From assembly GCF_036898095.1 (NCBI RefSeq), contig NC_090745.1, forward strand, positions 81,804,241 to 81,868,240: a stretch of DNA of 64,000 bases, given 5' to 3'. How positions within the stretch are numbered: position 1 is the first letter of the stretch; every line of letters starts with the position of its first letter. Shown one piece after another: positions 44,566-56,119 of this stretch. This DNA comes from Palaemon carinicauda (Eukaryota; Arthropoda; Malacostraca; Decapoda; Palaemonidae). The translations under genes and the position numbers were made by a program. The notes beneath the pieces are model-generated. The model saw only the letters and a program-made list of their open reading frames with translations, ran no database searches and was not told the origin of the DNA.

Positions 44566-44997
44566 ACGAGTTAAGAATGATTAGCTTCCAACTTCCTTTC
44601 ACCTCTCCCCCTGGGGAAATCAGCACCATGGTACCCAGCACAGCTGACCTCACCTCTGCTTGTGTATCCTAAGTATAGAAGTAATACTTGTGGCATCCCC
44701 AATACCCCTATGAGGGAGGCTATTGGGCAATGTCTGAGTACTCTGATTCCTATGACTCGAAATCCTATTACTAAGACCAGCCACATTGCTAGTATCACAA
44801 ACACACAGCATATACAGGCTGCTAATTGTGCGTGGCACAACTATTTTAGCGAGGGCATGGTCCTTACTACCTTCTGTTTTATACCAAAGAGAGAGAACCC
44901 CGGGTCAATGCCAAAGCCAGTTGGTGAGGACTTTGCCCTTCTAAGAGGTAAGTCATCCCTATTGATAGTGAAGGGTCTGTATTCGTGTCGGAACCAA
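44566..44997 (+). other. DIRS-D 3' non-coding region
   Basis: Non-coding sequence ending GTATTCGTGTCGGAACCAA, which mirrors the 5' terminus. Short open frames here are not supported. Confidence 0.5.
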
Positions 44998-45302
44998 TGA
45001 CAAATTTGCAAGTAATTTCTGTTTTTCTTAACATACAAACCTGGAGATGTTTATACAAATTAGCCCGCTAGCCCTGTCTCCCAAGAAGTCCTGCCAGAAA
45101 GCAAAGTGGGTGCTCAGCCCAAGTGTGTGAATGAGTGGGGTAGTCTGCTAACCCCCACTCCCCGCTTACTAGCGGTTGGGGGTGGTTATCCCTCGTTAAA
45201 ATTATCATGGCTTGTCTTTCAGCTTCGCCGAAAGTATATCCCTATGAATAGCTCCAGGTTTGTATGTTAGTAAAAATACAGATTACTTTTATAAATTTGT
45301 CA
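44998..45302. repeat. DIRS-D 3' terminal inverted repeat
   Basis: TGACAAATTTGCAAGTAATT at 44998 pairs with the segment ending at 45302. The inner arms ACAAACCTGGAGATGTTTAT and GAATAGCTCCAGGTTTGT also pair. The central part (45155-45240) is the inverse of 38680-38790 at the element's 5' end. Confidence 0.82.
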
Positions 45303-45304
45303 TG

Positions 45305-45778
45305 GTTTTAAATCAATGTAGCTTGATCTCACTAGTGAGGATCAGGAGAATCAAGAATAAGAATTTTTTCACCTTTTAAATCAATGTTGCTTGATGTTAT
45401 CAGTGAGGGAGAGAAGAATCAAGAATTTTTGAGCTTTTAGAGTAATGTAGATTGACCTTGTCAGTGATTGCAAAGAATGAAATTATTTTGAGCTTTTAAA
45501 TCAATGTAACAAGGTCTTATCAGTGAGTTATAAAAGGATCAAGAATTTTCTAGCTTTTAGATCGATGTAGCTTTATCTTATCAGTGAAGGAAAGAAAGCA
45601 AGAATTTTTCAGGTTGTAAATCAAATCATCTTGATGTTATCAGTGAAGGAAAGAAGAATAAAAAAAATTTCAGTTTTTAAATTAATGTAGCTTGATTTTA
45701 TCATTGAGGGGTAGAGGAATCAAGATTTTTTGAGCTTTAAAATCAATGTATTTTGATCTTATTAGTGAGAGAGAAGTA
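45305..45778. repeat. Minisatellite of ~60-bp units, left part
   Basis: About eight units with the core TTTTAAATCAATGTAGCTTG, then ATCTTATCAGTGAGxGAGAG, AAGAATCAAGAATTTTT. Units differ at many sites, so the array is old. The array resumes at 47663 after the Tigger derivative. Confidence 0.88.
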
Positions 45779-46423
45779 CAGTGAACCCTCGTTTATCGCG
45801 GTAGATAGGTTCCAGACGCGGCCGCGATAGGTGAAATTCCGCGAAGTAGTGACATCATATTTACCTATTTATTTACCATGTATATTCGGACTTTTAAAAC
45901 CTTCCCTTGTACGTAGTACTGTTAACAAACCACCCTTTAATGTACAGAACACTTATTGCATGTACTACAGCACCCTAAACTAAAACAGGCACAAATATTA
46001 AAGGCGATTTTATATCATGCGTTTCCTAAACACCTAAAAAGCACGATAAAAAATGGCAACCAATGTTTTGTTTACGTTTATCTCTGATTATAATGAAGAA
46101 ACAAACGCATTCACACATCTGTATATAGGTTAGTTTTTGCATCAATTATATTGATTATTCAGTACAGTATGTTGATTTGGTTATTACTAATGTTTTACTT
46201 AATTTTTCTTAGGACTTCCAAATGAAATGTTTTTCTTTATGACACCGCCTGAAACGACGGCGTCATAACGTACGTTCAGTTAACAAACTAAGGAATTTAA
46301 CGCCATGATGAAAGTGATAAATAATGATATTACAGTAAAAGCTTTTATAAAATATGTTATTACAAATATTATTTACCGTATCTATATAAAATCATACATA
46401 CGTAGCAAAGCAGGAAAACAATC

Positions 46424-46426
<3 letters not shown>

Positions 46427-46513
<87 letters not shown>

Positions 46514-46723
46514 GTTTTACATACGTAAATGTAAATTTTAAACAAACAAAAAAAAAGCCCCATTTCATATAAAATAGATTACAAATATTTTACTTTATCA
46601 TATTACAGTAGTCTGCATAATACTGTAAAGTTCAGTACAGTATGTTGTTGTTATAGTCGTGGTGATGAAATTCTCACGAAACAAAAACACGCCATTTGTT
46701 TACAACAGCTGATTCATTCTCTC

Positions 46724-46756
<33 letters not shown>

Positions 46757-46759
46757 TCA

Positions 46760-46805
<46 letters not shown>
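46427..46805. repeat. (GA)n and (TC)n tracts in the Tigger derivative
   Basis: GA at 46427-46511 and TC at 46719-46805. The two are opposed and 210 bases apart, so long-range pairing is possible. Confidence 0.92.
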
Positions 46806-46809
<4 letters not shown>

Positions 46810-47278
46810 GTTATACAATACTTACATTTAGATGAAGAAACTAAAATTAGTTTTCTTAGTGTCAATTAAATACGAAACGAAAAAATTAGGCCGAGTCTAC
46901 ATCCATTTCAATCATAGCTAAAAATAGGCATCCGATTTCATCAGCAAACCACTATTTTTTGGGAAATATCATTTTATTCTAGAAAACTGCCACTCTTTAA
47001 ATAGTTAATTGCACATTAAGAAAGCGTGTACTTTTGTTTTTAAATTTCGGGTGTGTTTTAAAAATCGAGTATTGTTGACTTCTTTTTGTTTTACTTTTGG
47101 CTGTGATTAGATCAGCTGTCATCTAGCTGCCGCTCTTGAGTGTGTACGAATACACTAACAAAGTATCATTTATACCATTTCTTAAACTTATTCAAACCGT
47201 CTACAGTATACAGTTGATATTACATAAGCACCAATGTGTTATAACCTATCATGTTTTTTTTGTTATTACATTTAAACC

Positions 47279-47293
47279 CCCTCTCTCTCTCTC

Positions 47294-47387
<94 letters not shown>
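47279..47387. repeat. (TC)n tract with CC interruptions
   Basis: About 110 bases of TC broken by four CC steps. Confidence 0.93.
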
Positions 47388-47662
47388 GTGGGCTACTTTT
47401 CACTACCTCCCATTCCTTACCTCTCTCTATCTCTCTAACAAATGATATCTTTGTTGCTCCTCAAAGTTTCATTTATATTGAAAATCGATCATGATTCAAT
47501 TTTCCTTACTTCTCCAATCTCGCACCATCGGTCACATCGCGGTATTTTCGATAATTTCCGGAAAATCCGCAATATATGTATATACATGGGTTATGAAAAA
47601 AATCCGCGAAGTGGTGAATCCGCGATGGGTCGAAGCCGCGAAGTAGCGAGGGGTTCACTGTA

Positions 47663-47850
47663 TCAAGAATTTTTCGGCTTTTAGATCTGTATAGCTTGAT
47701 CTTATCAGTGAGTGATAGAAGAATCAAGAATTTTTGAGTGTTTGAATCCATGTATCTTGATGTTAACAATGTGGGAGAGAAGAAGCTCAAATTTAGGTGC
47801 TTTAAATTAGCTTTACCTGATCTTGTTAGTGATTTAGTGAGAAGATTAAA
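47663..47850. repeat. Minisatellite of ~60-bp units, right part
   Basis: Three further units of the array at 45305-45778, beginning TCAAGAATTTTTCGGCTTTT directly after the Tigger TA. The last unit is worn. Confidence 0.85.
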
Positions 47851-47991
47851 AACTTATCTTTTTTTATTGAATGTGACCAGATAGCAGAGCTAGATTTCTA
47901 ATTGCTTTTTATGAGGTATTCTAACGACTACCTGAGTCAAATTTGTGAACTGAAGTTCTCTTGTTTAAATTGGTATACCAAAACATTGTTT

Positions 47992-49056
47992 ATTTCTTTG
48001 CGTATACAAACTTCCGAGTCATTTATATGGGGGCACTTTTGGTTTTGTTTTCTACGGCCAGACAATAAAAAAGAAATTGGTCTGACGATCATGATTACCA
48101 TGATAAATGTTCTACTGGATGGTATTCTCTTTCAGATAACTTTTATCAGGTACAGAAAGCGGATAAGGGGCGCGGAAAGTCCCCCCCCCCCCCCCCTGTA
48201 CCGAGGATCACTCCCCCATCTGGTGTAGAGGAACGGATTGGCAGACGGCGTAGACATGGTCCTTGCCCTAGGTGTTTAAGATGGCCGAGTGCTGAGAACT
48301 CTCGCCTTGTAAATGAAGTTCTGAGAGACTTCAACTCCTCTGCTTCCCGTTCAGGATAAAGAGGTGAACGTTCTTACAATGGGAGTGAACTGGATTCCTC
48401 CCACTCCTTCTCTGTCTTCTCTTCCCGTTATTACTTACAGGAATGGAATGACGTTAAGAGGAAAGGTTAAGAGCTCTGTTAAAAAGGAATATTCTTATTG
48501 GGATATCATTACTTTTTATGACTCCTTGGTATCAAGCTCTGCTGATATATCTCCCGCCCCGTTTGGGCCCTGGTATTGAGCTCGGAAGCCTCACACTTCA
48601 TTAAGATTATGAGCCTCATCCACCATTTAAGAGGTTGGGATAAGCCTCCTTTAGTACAGACTGCTAACAGATCGTGCGCTTTCGACGCTACCTTCCTGCA
48701 GTCTCAGAGCCCCAGAATTAGGTTTGACATGACCTTTTCTAGCCAAATCAAGGACATGCTCGAGTTTTGAATACTTCAAGTCTTACTGAAAACTAAAAGT
48801 GAGTAGATGTTTAAAGCTTCCTCCATTATCGCTGTTGGGCCAGAGACATTTTTACGTGAACTCTGGCGCCTTTCAGAGCACACATCCCATTGACCCGGAT
48901 GTGGCTAACTTAGTACCCTCAGTACCGGCGGAAAGACTGCCGAATTAACCCGCTATGATTTCAGGACTGAAACTGGCTAACACGGAGGTAGCAGCCATAT
49001 CCTACCTTCACAGAGATTTCCTCCCACCTAAGGAAGACTCGCCATATGAATAACTT
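47992..49056 (+). mobile_element. DIRS-like 5' end and gag fragment (G)
   Basis: CTTTGCGTATACAAACTTCC then GAGTCATTTATATGG resembles the 5' ends of D and F. Downstream a Cys-containing piece RHGPCPRCLRWP near 48245 resembles the DIRS gag N terminus. A C-run (48180-48195) and several stops follow. Frames at 48576-48770 (LIHHLRGWDKPP) have no recognised domain. The right edge meets LINE sequence at about 49100. Confidence 0.45.
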
Positions 49057-49108
49057 TGAAGTTTTTATCCGCGTACGAATAAACTACAAATTTTATATAC
49101 TGTACATT

Positions 49109-49838
49109 TAGCCAACAGTGTTGCTATTTGGTCATTGCATAACATATTCCTGTTTAACATTACACCAAGGTCTTTAATTGCTTCCTTGTTTGTGATTGTC
49201 TCGTTATTAGGGCCTCTGTATGCACATACCATTCCTTCTTTGTCTCCATAGTTTATCGATTCGAATTTTCTGGAGTTAAATGCCATCCTATTTATCTCCT
49301 CCCATTCATATATTTTGTTTAGATCTCTTTGTAGTGAGTTCCTATCTTCATCACAAGTAATTTCTTTACTTATTCTTGTGTCATCGGCGAGGAAAACTTC
49401 TCACTACAGAGTTTTTAACATCACAGTCCATGTCTGAGATCATAATAACAAACAGTAGTGCAGCTAATACCGTACCTTGTGGCACGCCAGATATTACCTG
49501 AGCTTCATCTGATTTCTCGTCATTTGCAACCACTATCTGTTTTCTAGAAATTCTTTTACCCATTTTCCTATCTTTCCCACAATATTATGCTCTCATTTTT
49601 TTCTCTAATATATTATGGTCTACCTTGACAAAGGCTTTTGCAAAATCTAGACAGATCACATGAGTGTCTTTTTCATTTATCATGTTTTTGTATATGTTTT
49701 CATAGTGTGCTATCAGTTATGTTTGTGTACTTTTTCCGGGCACAAAGCCTTGTTGACCTATATTAAACATATTATTTTTAACCAAATGATTCATTATCAT
49801 TATTTTCTTTTTTTATTACCCTTTCATACACTTTCATA

Positions 49839-49924
<86 letters not shown>

Positions 49925-50048
49925 AGTTATGTTTGTGTACTTTTTCCGGACACAAAGCCTTGTTGACCTATATTAAACATATTATTTTTAACCAAATGAT
50001 TCATTATCATTATTTTCTATTTTTATTACCCTTCCATACACTTTCATA

Positions 50049-50052
<4 letters not shown>
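49109..50052 (-). pseudogene. Decayed copy of the CCCH-type LINE, RT region
   Basis: On the minus strand SHIMKVYERVIKKENNDESFG-like sequence (seen twice because of a duplication), then KQIVVANDEKSDEAQVISGV, PQGTVLAALLFVIMISDMDC, and FESINYGDKEGMVCAYRGPN to NRNMLCNDQIATLLAKC match ORF2 at 20280-21020 almost residue for residue. Several frameshifts are present, one of them destroying the FADD box. The 5' side is cut by a GA tract, the 3' side ends at 49109. ORF1 is absent. Confidence 0.88.

Positions 50053-50105
<53 letters not shown>
49716..50105. repeat. Tandem duplication of 127 bp plus a GA tract
   Basis: Bases 49716-49842 and 49926-50052 are nearly identical LINE sequence, each followed by GA (49843-49925 and 50053-50105). 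The duplicated unit includes the start of the GA tract. Confidence 0.92.
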
Positions 50106-50108
<3 letters not shown>

Positions 50109-50252
50109 ATATATATTAGCCGTCGTAATCGAATGCCGTGTTCTTGTTTTTGTACCACCAGAAGCGAGGAATTGATCGCCACAACTAATAATAGTCGTGT
50201 CAATTTCATTCTTAAACTCAGGTTGCCATATATGAACTAATATTTTATTTTC

Positions 50253-50324
<72 letters not shown>

Positions 50325-51030
50325 AAAACTAATAATTATAAGGTCTATAAATGAACTGCATGGAAAATGTGACACCCTATAATATATTGGCATTGATGTA
50401 ATATTCATTATGAAGAGATGTCGAAGGTTAAGAAAATTTTATAAATCAGTGTTATTCGTACTATATGTGCGTATAATCGTAATATGGCAGCGTGACCTTG
50501 AGATCAGCTGATGCCAACCAAAAGTAAATTAAAAGTATTTGTTGATTATTGATATGCTCAAGAAATTGAAAAAGAAAATATAAACGTGCTTTAATAAATC
50601 ACAATTAAACACAATAATGTCTAGTAAATATGAAGGCTTAATATTGAACTAAAAATTGAATAGTGTACAGTATAAAGCTTTAAACATGAACTGCACGTAC
50701 GGTAGTACACTACCGTATGTATTGTCAAATGATGATGAAATGGCTAGGCCCATTCACTTCCGATAATCTAGCCTAACCTAGGTTTTTAAAATCTTGAAAT
50801 TTATGTCTAAAATATTAAATAAGACTTTAATATAATACCAAAACAGTAAATAAGGCTTTAATGTATAAAGGAGGAAAAAAATAAAAGATACCATATTGCC
50901 GAATGATGACGAAATGGCCTAACATAGGTTTTTACAATCTTGAGATCTATTTAACGACGAATTCGTTTATCAACGGAGTTTCTGGAACAAATCACCGTCG
51001 CTAAACGAAGACTAACTGTACCTCTAATTG
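50106..51030. mobile_element. Tigger-like debris with a GA tract
   Basis: The AGCCGTCGTAATCGAATGCC block at 50117 and the TCGCCACAACTAATAATAG block at 50177 match 12008-12200. GA lies at 50255-50321. An inverse CTTGAGATCAGCTG block at about 50496 matches the debris at 25070 and 25465. No coding sequence is seen; sequence at 50940-51000 (AACGACGAATTCGTTTATCA) may be a MITE end. Confidence 0.5.
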
Positions 51031-51039
51031 TTGATTTTT

Positions 51040-52431
51040 TTTTTTTTTTTTTATCTCTGAGAGGAGAAAACTGCTCAGTCTTGGCAGTAAAGGCTATCAC
51101 TTGTACTTAAGCCAAGGTTTAGACTGGAAGGTGTAGAGCTCTCCATGCTTATACGGAGTTTTGAACAGGCTTGTCCGTAGTTGAAAGTGAGTTCACCTCT
51201 TCGGAGCGTGGTGAAAGTCCTTCTTTCCTAGAAAGATTCACTTACAAGCCTTTATACCAGGCTGTGATCTCATGTTGAAAATGGTCATCTTGCCATAGCC
51301 TCCACCTAGATGGTAAGTGAATTGCATGGTCTTGCCTATGAGGTTGCCCATTCAAGGGGATGGGGACAGGTTACGTTCAGCTTCGTCCCTAAGTTCGTTG
51401 CCAGGATTCAAAATCAGGGGTTTCCAATCCTAGGTTCGGTTCCTTCCAGATTTCTAGTCTTCAGGAGGTAATGAATGATTGTGAGCAACTGCTTTTGTGG
51501 CTTTTGAGAGGGCTACGGCTCTATCAAACAAACTCAAGAGCTCGGGCAGGGTCTAGAGAATGGTTACGAGAAACAACATCTCCTCATGGATCAGGCTTCA
51601 TTGACCGAGCCATCAATCCTTCCTCCCCCTTCAACAGCAAGGGCTAGGACCCAGAGCTCTCAAGTTCAGGGGTTCATGTATATCTTAGCGTTTTGAGAAA
51701 ATTTCCTTGATGTAGGTACTACAAGTGGGTGTATGGAAGAAGACAGTCTACCTTCACTGCCCATTACCTGCAAGACATAATGCTCAGGTCCCTGGACACA
51801 TTCTTGATAGACCTTGTGGTAGCTGCGCTGCAAGTGTTATAGCTACCTTTGGTCCTCACAGGACTGTTAGCAGTTGTCTGAGGGCAGAGGTTATGGTGTT
51901 AGTCTGGGATGAATGAAAAAGAATGTCTGATCTTTTCTTCATCTTCTCCTTTCTTGGGGCACAGCATCCTAAGATCCTGTCAACTGGTTTACCAGGTGGA
52001 AGAATGTTCATCCTCTGCATTATCATGCTCAGATGCAGCAATCCTGGTTTTGAAGTTTGTCTGTTAAAGGGATTTGTACCCACCAAAGTGCGAGTCTCCT
52101 AATGTTTGTATTTTTTGTAGAAACAAATGACAAATTTGAAAGTAATTTCTATTTTTCCTAACAATACAAACTTGGAGTTGTTCACACATACTTTACCCAC
52201 CATCACTTAACCCTCAGGATTAAGTCCCATCTGCATCAAAGTGAAGAAGGTATGAGTGAGCGGGGAACTGGTGCTTCTCCCCGCTACCACAGGTAACAAC
52301 TGGAGCGGTTGTTTACGCTTTGTTAAAAATTTTATAGCCGCATATCAGCTTGTGTTGATTTCTTCTATGTAAAGAACTCCAGGTTTGTGTTGTTAATAAA
52401 AGTACAGTACAAATTACTTCCATATTTGCCA
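51040..52431 (+). mobile_element. DIRS-like recombinase remnant and 3' end (E)
   Basis: Heavily mutated recombinase sequence (SVLAVKGYH near 51075, HGLAYEVAHSRGWG-like near 51330, TFSFVPKFVARIQNQGF-like near 51374) passes through a non-coding part to a terminal inverted repeat at 52128-52431 (TGACAAATTTGAAAGTAATT and its inverse). Gag and RT are absent. This is the most decayed DIRS copy here. It ends 65 bases before a UQCRC2 exon. Confidence 0.7.
52128..52431. repeat. DIRS-E 3' terminal inverted repeat
   Basis: The arms ACAAACTTGGAGTTGTTCA and AAGAACTCCAGGTTTGTGTT pair, as do the outer AAATTTGAAAGTAATTT and CAAATTACTTCCATATTTG blocks. Confidence 0.75.
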
Positions 52432-52495
52432 TCCTATAATACTTTGATAATTTTTATATTGCACAGCATATCTCATTTTCTGCAATTTCTTACAG

Positions 52496-52707
52496 ATGCA
52501 AGGATTTGTGGCATCCACTCATACATCAAGCAGAATGGCAATTGTTGGTCTTGGTGTTGAACATGATGCTTTAGTATCATTTGCCAAAGGCCTAAGTGTT
52601 GGCTCTGATGCTGGTATTGTAAACTCTTCTGTATTTGGTGGGGGAGAAATTAGACAAGAAAATGGAGCAGCTGTAACTGTTGTGGCTGTTGCAGGCCAAG
52701 GTGCCAG
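52496..52707 (+). CDS. UQCRC2: UQCRC2 exon: linker and start of second M16-like half
   Basis: It reads MQGFVASTHTSSRMAIVGLG, VEHDALVSFAKGL, and SVFGGGEIRQENGAAVTVVA, VAGQGA. Core 2 proteins have FVQNHFTS.RMAL.GLGV.H at this place, then YRGGEIREQNG. Here GGGEIRQENG fits well. The acceptor TTTCTTACAG ends at 52495 in phase 0. The donor GTAATA begins at 52708 and leaves two bases of a Ser codon. The internal ATG at the exon start is not a translation start. The exon is undamaged although a DIRS terminus stands 65 bases upstream. Confidence 0.95.
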
Positions 52708-52767
52708 GTAATATGCAGTATAGTTATTACATTATATGTTGGTGTTGTGGTTTTAAATGTTAATGTT

Positions 52768-53385
52768 TTTGCAGGGAGGTCCTCGGGTTATGAACAAGAT
52801 CTGTTCTTACAATGCATCAGAAGTCAATTTTTATCGTATGTTGGATTTATATACATAACATACCATACTGTATGTACATGCATGCATACTGAACATACAA
52901 TATGTTCATGTTGTATTTGTAAAATTTACTTTAAAAGAGTGAAAAGCAATCCCTAACCATTCATAAATTACTCTTATCCTATACATAAAAAGACCTGTAC
53001 AGTATAGTACCCTATTCAGTACAGTAGTGTACCTATACTTATACAGTACTAGTAGGCAATAAGTAATACGCATTATAATTCCTGACCTCTATTCCTGTGG
53101 TTGGCCTGCCCACTGCCATCAGAAGTCTCCCTTATGCCTAACCAGACAAACAAAAAAAGTATCAAAATCCCAAATGTGTATTATAAACAAAGATGGTGAA
53201 TAATGCTAAAGTGATACTTATTGCACTACACCAAGTCATTATTTGCTCTCAGTGTCTAGTAGTTTGCCTTATCAACAAACCAAACATTGTTACTCTTAAA
53301 TTGAGTCAGATATTTTTTAAGTTTGTTATGAGAGTCTGTTCATAATGGTGAATTGTCATAACTCTAGGACTGCCTGTACTGCTAA
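52768..53385. mobile_element. Tigger-like MITE related to the outer Tigger
   Basis: The left end GGGAGGTCCTCGGGTTATGA resembles the outer Tigger end; the right end read inversely is CAGGCAGTCCTAGAGTTATG followed by TA. Inside, CTATTCCTGTGGTTGGCCTG near 53090 matches 27648-27667 of the outer Tigger. No transposase is present. Confidence 0.6.
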
Positions 53386-53469
53386 GGGTTGATGTCAAGG
53401 ACCTAATTGATACAGAATATTAATTTGATAAGTAGATAAGAAAATTAATGTTTATGAAATATAATCAAG
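53386..53469 (+). other. UQCRC2 intron; nothing else seen
   Basis: A short AT-rich piece between two elements. Confidence 0.4.
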
Positions 53470-54890
53470 TTTGTTCCTACATGAATACAAACCTTTGTCT
53501 TTTAATAGTACATAGTACTATATGTTCTAAGTAAAGATGGGTACAACTTTTAAAACTTTTTAAGAGGTGGTGGTGGTGGTTACTGCCTGCTGGCAGAGAA
53601 GTCCCACCTACCCGACAAGTCCACTGAACTCCACTTTTTTAGCAGCCAAAGAGTACAAACAAAACATGCTCCCGGCATTTTTTTCTTTATTGATTTTATT
53701 TTATATAATAGTTTTTGGTGACATTGTTGTGTGCGAGGGTGTTTAGGGAGGACGAAGGGTTTGCTCTTTGCTTCCTGATTATAGTAGCTGTGTAACAGCT
53801 GTCGTACAATCTCCCGATGTTCACTTTCTGCTGGACAACTTTACTGTTTACCGTTTCTTCCCTCGTTATGGTGATGATGACATCAACTTAACTTAGGAAA
53901 GGGATTTATCTAAGACATTGGACCAGAGGATGGAGTTTACAGCTACAGAATGAAGGGAATGGCTGGCGCCCTCCTTCTTGTCATTGTCTTCCCATTCCAG
54001 GATAAGCAGCTTTCCCTGGGTAAACCCTTATAAGGTGAGCTTCAAGTTCTTCCCTTTCCTCTGCCGATTTCTTCATTTTGAAGTCCAGGAGGCCGATCAA
54101 TAGGAATGGTATTGCTTCAATCCTACTGCTGCGCGCTCTGTGGGAGAGAATGTCTTGTATCAGAACCTCGAAAGGTTTCTGGGTACTCTACGCTCTGTTG
54201 GTTGGGTTTGAAGGGTGCCACCCTCCTTTTCCTTTGTGTGTGCTTTCTCTCTTAGAAGAATAGTAAATAGTGAGAGTTGTCTCTAGGGATGAAACATTGG
54301 TACTGACCTCGTCTCAAAGTCAGTTTCCTTTCTAGCAAGGAAACAGCGCTCGTCAAGTGTCTGTGTGCATCTGGACTCTACAAACACTGGAATCTGCGCG
54401 CTTCAGGTTCATGACAGAAAGATCTTCTGACCCTACAAGAGACATCGATCTTGCCCTCGACACCTTCATGTAGATGTTAATTTCTTTAGGTTTTGAGCAC
54501 TCGCTTGTGCTTGGACTACTGATGGTGCTTGTGATCCTTTTAGCCCTTATTCAGCAAACTTAGAACATCCTCTTGTACATACATGCCCTTGATAGAGTAC
54601 ACTCCTTATAGCACATATTTCTTGGACTTCAAGGATTCACTTACTTGCACCAGCTTCTACTTGTTCTCTTGTATGAGTTCTACAGTTTTCGCTCACTTCT
54701 CTGGACATGACTTCTCACTTGTTCGCACTTGCTTCCTGACGACCACTTGCGGCCGCCACATGCCATCATTATGCCAACAGGGCACAACGAGTCTCATTAG
54801 ACATAGTCCTTCCAACCATTGCCACATATAAGAAAGCTTTCTGTCAGATTGCGTTCACTGCACTCATTGAGTTATGAATATTAACACTCA
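53470..54890 (+). mobile_element. DIRS-like 5' end and leader/gag fragment (F)
   Basis: TTTGTTCCTACATGAATACA then AACCTTTGTCTTTTAATAG is a DIRS 5' terminus. The next 1.4 kb is moderately GC-rich with scattered short frames and a CTTGTTCGCACTTGC-type imperfect repeat near 54480-54760, as in gag repeat regions. No conserved gag domain, RT or recombinase follows. Confidence 0.5.
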
Positions 54891-55039
54891 CCTGTCCAAG
54901 CATGTACCTGGGATGTGATCATGCCCGATTTCACACACACTATCTTTATGATTGATGCACATGAGCTCTACATTGCTGGAATCCACATGCCGCGAAATTC
55001 TAGACACATTGGAAATTCGTGCTTGTTGGGAACCATGAT

Positions 55040-55226
55040 TCCAGGCACTTTGTGTTTTGTAGAGGAGGCTATTTCTTAGCTCCTAAGTTGTCTTATTTTT
55101 TGTAAGTTAGCAAGAAGTTATTTTTGCACTTGTTAGAGAACTGGTAATGTTATTCCATTAGGTACATGTGCTTGTGGTAGCTCTAGCCCTGATGAGTACT
55201 GTCCAATTACCATAACTCTCATACTA
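55040..55226 (+). pseudogene. LINE (+) fragment 1: start of RT
   Basis: In one frame FLAPKLSYFL, then LLENW/RTGNVIPLGTCACGSSS and PDEYCPITITLIL give the beginning of an RT domain (RxGNV.PL.KS...YRPI.IT pattern). The line is broken at 55226 by a TA-flanked insertion and continues at 58920 with SKDFKHLLDE. Confidence 0.7.
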
Positions 55227-56119
55227 CAGTTGGTTCCCCAATTATGCGAGAATTTGATCGATCCATGGCCTCGCAGAACTGGTAAAATCACTAATTCCGA
55301 AACACACACAGGGAATACTTCATTATGGCCAAGGCAAACAGCATCTTACTCAGTCAACTCTTTAACTACCCATTTTTAATACACTACTTTATATGTACTA
55401 TACTGAATTTTTTGTAATATGAAATTGTTCTTATGAACAAATAAAACATTTAAAAGATTTTAAAGTTTTAATAACTGGAAAAGTTTGAAATTACACCCAG
55501 GATGGATGTAAATACCGTATATATCCACACATAAGACTACCTAAAATTAGGAAAAATTTTAATGACATTTTCATATAGATGACTGGTGATGCAAAACTAT
55601 CAGTGTATAGGCTAGCTTTTTCTGTGTTATTTGAAATCCAAAATTAACTATAGAAAGATGATTTCATATCGTGCTTATCCTAAACATGCCACTTAAAACA
55701 GATCGTAACAAACAAACAAGCAAAAGCTTTTACACATTTGTTTTACGTCAATTTTTGTAGCAACTGATATCTTACCAATTATTGATTATGTAATGATTTT
55801 TTATTACCAATGTTGTTTTCTTTACTTTTTCCGTGCAGCTATCAAAATAAATTAAATTAATGTGATTTTATATTATACTTTTCCTAAACAGGCTGCCTAA
55901 AACGGAAACCTCTCGGTTGTTTACGTTTCATCACCAAATATTACGAAGGAATGAATTCATTTACACATCCAATTAATAACTAATGATGCTAAAAACTTTT
56001 AGTAAATAGTGTTATTACAAATACATTATTTACCGGTTCTCTAAAGATTCCTATACACATTGCAAAACGGGAAAACTGCAAGCAATACAGTATCATCTGC
56101 GAACAACAACTGATTTACT
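55227..56119. mobile_element. Tigger-like element, left part
   Basis: It starts CAGTTGGTTCCCCAATTATG after TA. Blocks near 55590-55760 (GTGTATAGGCTAGCTTTT, TATCGTGCTTATCCTAAAC) match 11680-11760. The right end of this element is missing; LINE sequence follows. A homologous tail (58430-58596) reappears before the MITE at 58597. Confidence 0.55.

Larger units (their letters stand above)
38661..45302 (+). mobile_element. DIRS-like retrotransposon D, both termini present
   Basis: The 5' terminus (TTGTTCTGATACAAATACAA, then ACCCTTCGCTATTTATAGGG) at 38661 is the reverse complement of part of the 3' terminus at 44998-45302, including the AAGTATATCCCTAT and CTAGCGGTTGG blocks. Gag, RT-RNase H and a partial recombinase lie between. 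It is full-length in outline but with a truncated recombinase and many breaks. No target duplication is seen. Confidence 0.85.
45779..47660. mobile_element. Non-autonomous Tigger derivative inserted in the minisatellite
   Basis: The left end CAGTGAACCCTCGTTTATCG and the right end, inversely, CAGTGAACCCCTCGCTACTT match the inner Tigger. TA flanks are present (45777-45778, 47661-47662). Bases 45779-46545 match 28342-29180 nearly base by base, and 47520-47660 match 32230-32368. The transposase is replaced by unrelated AT-rich sequence (46560-47500), part of which (46810-46990) is the inverse of 12650-12810. Confidence 0.88.

Noticed and set aside
45305..47850. CRISPR-like array of ~60-bp repeats
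   Set aside because: There are no conserved repeats with unique spacers, units are diverged direct repeats, and the genome is animal.
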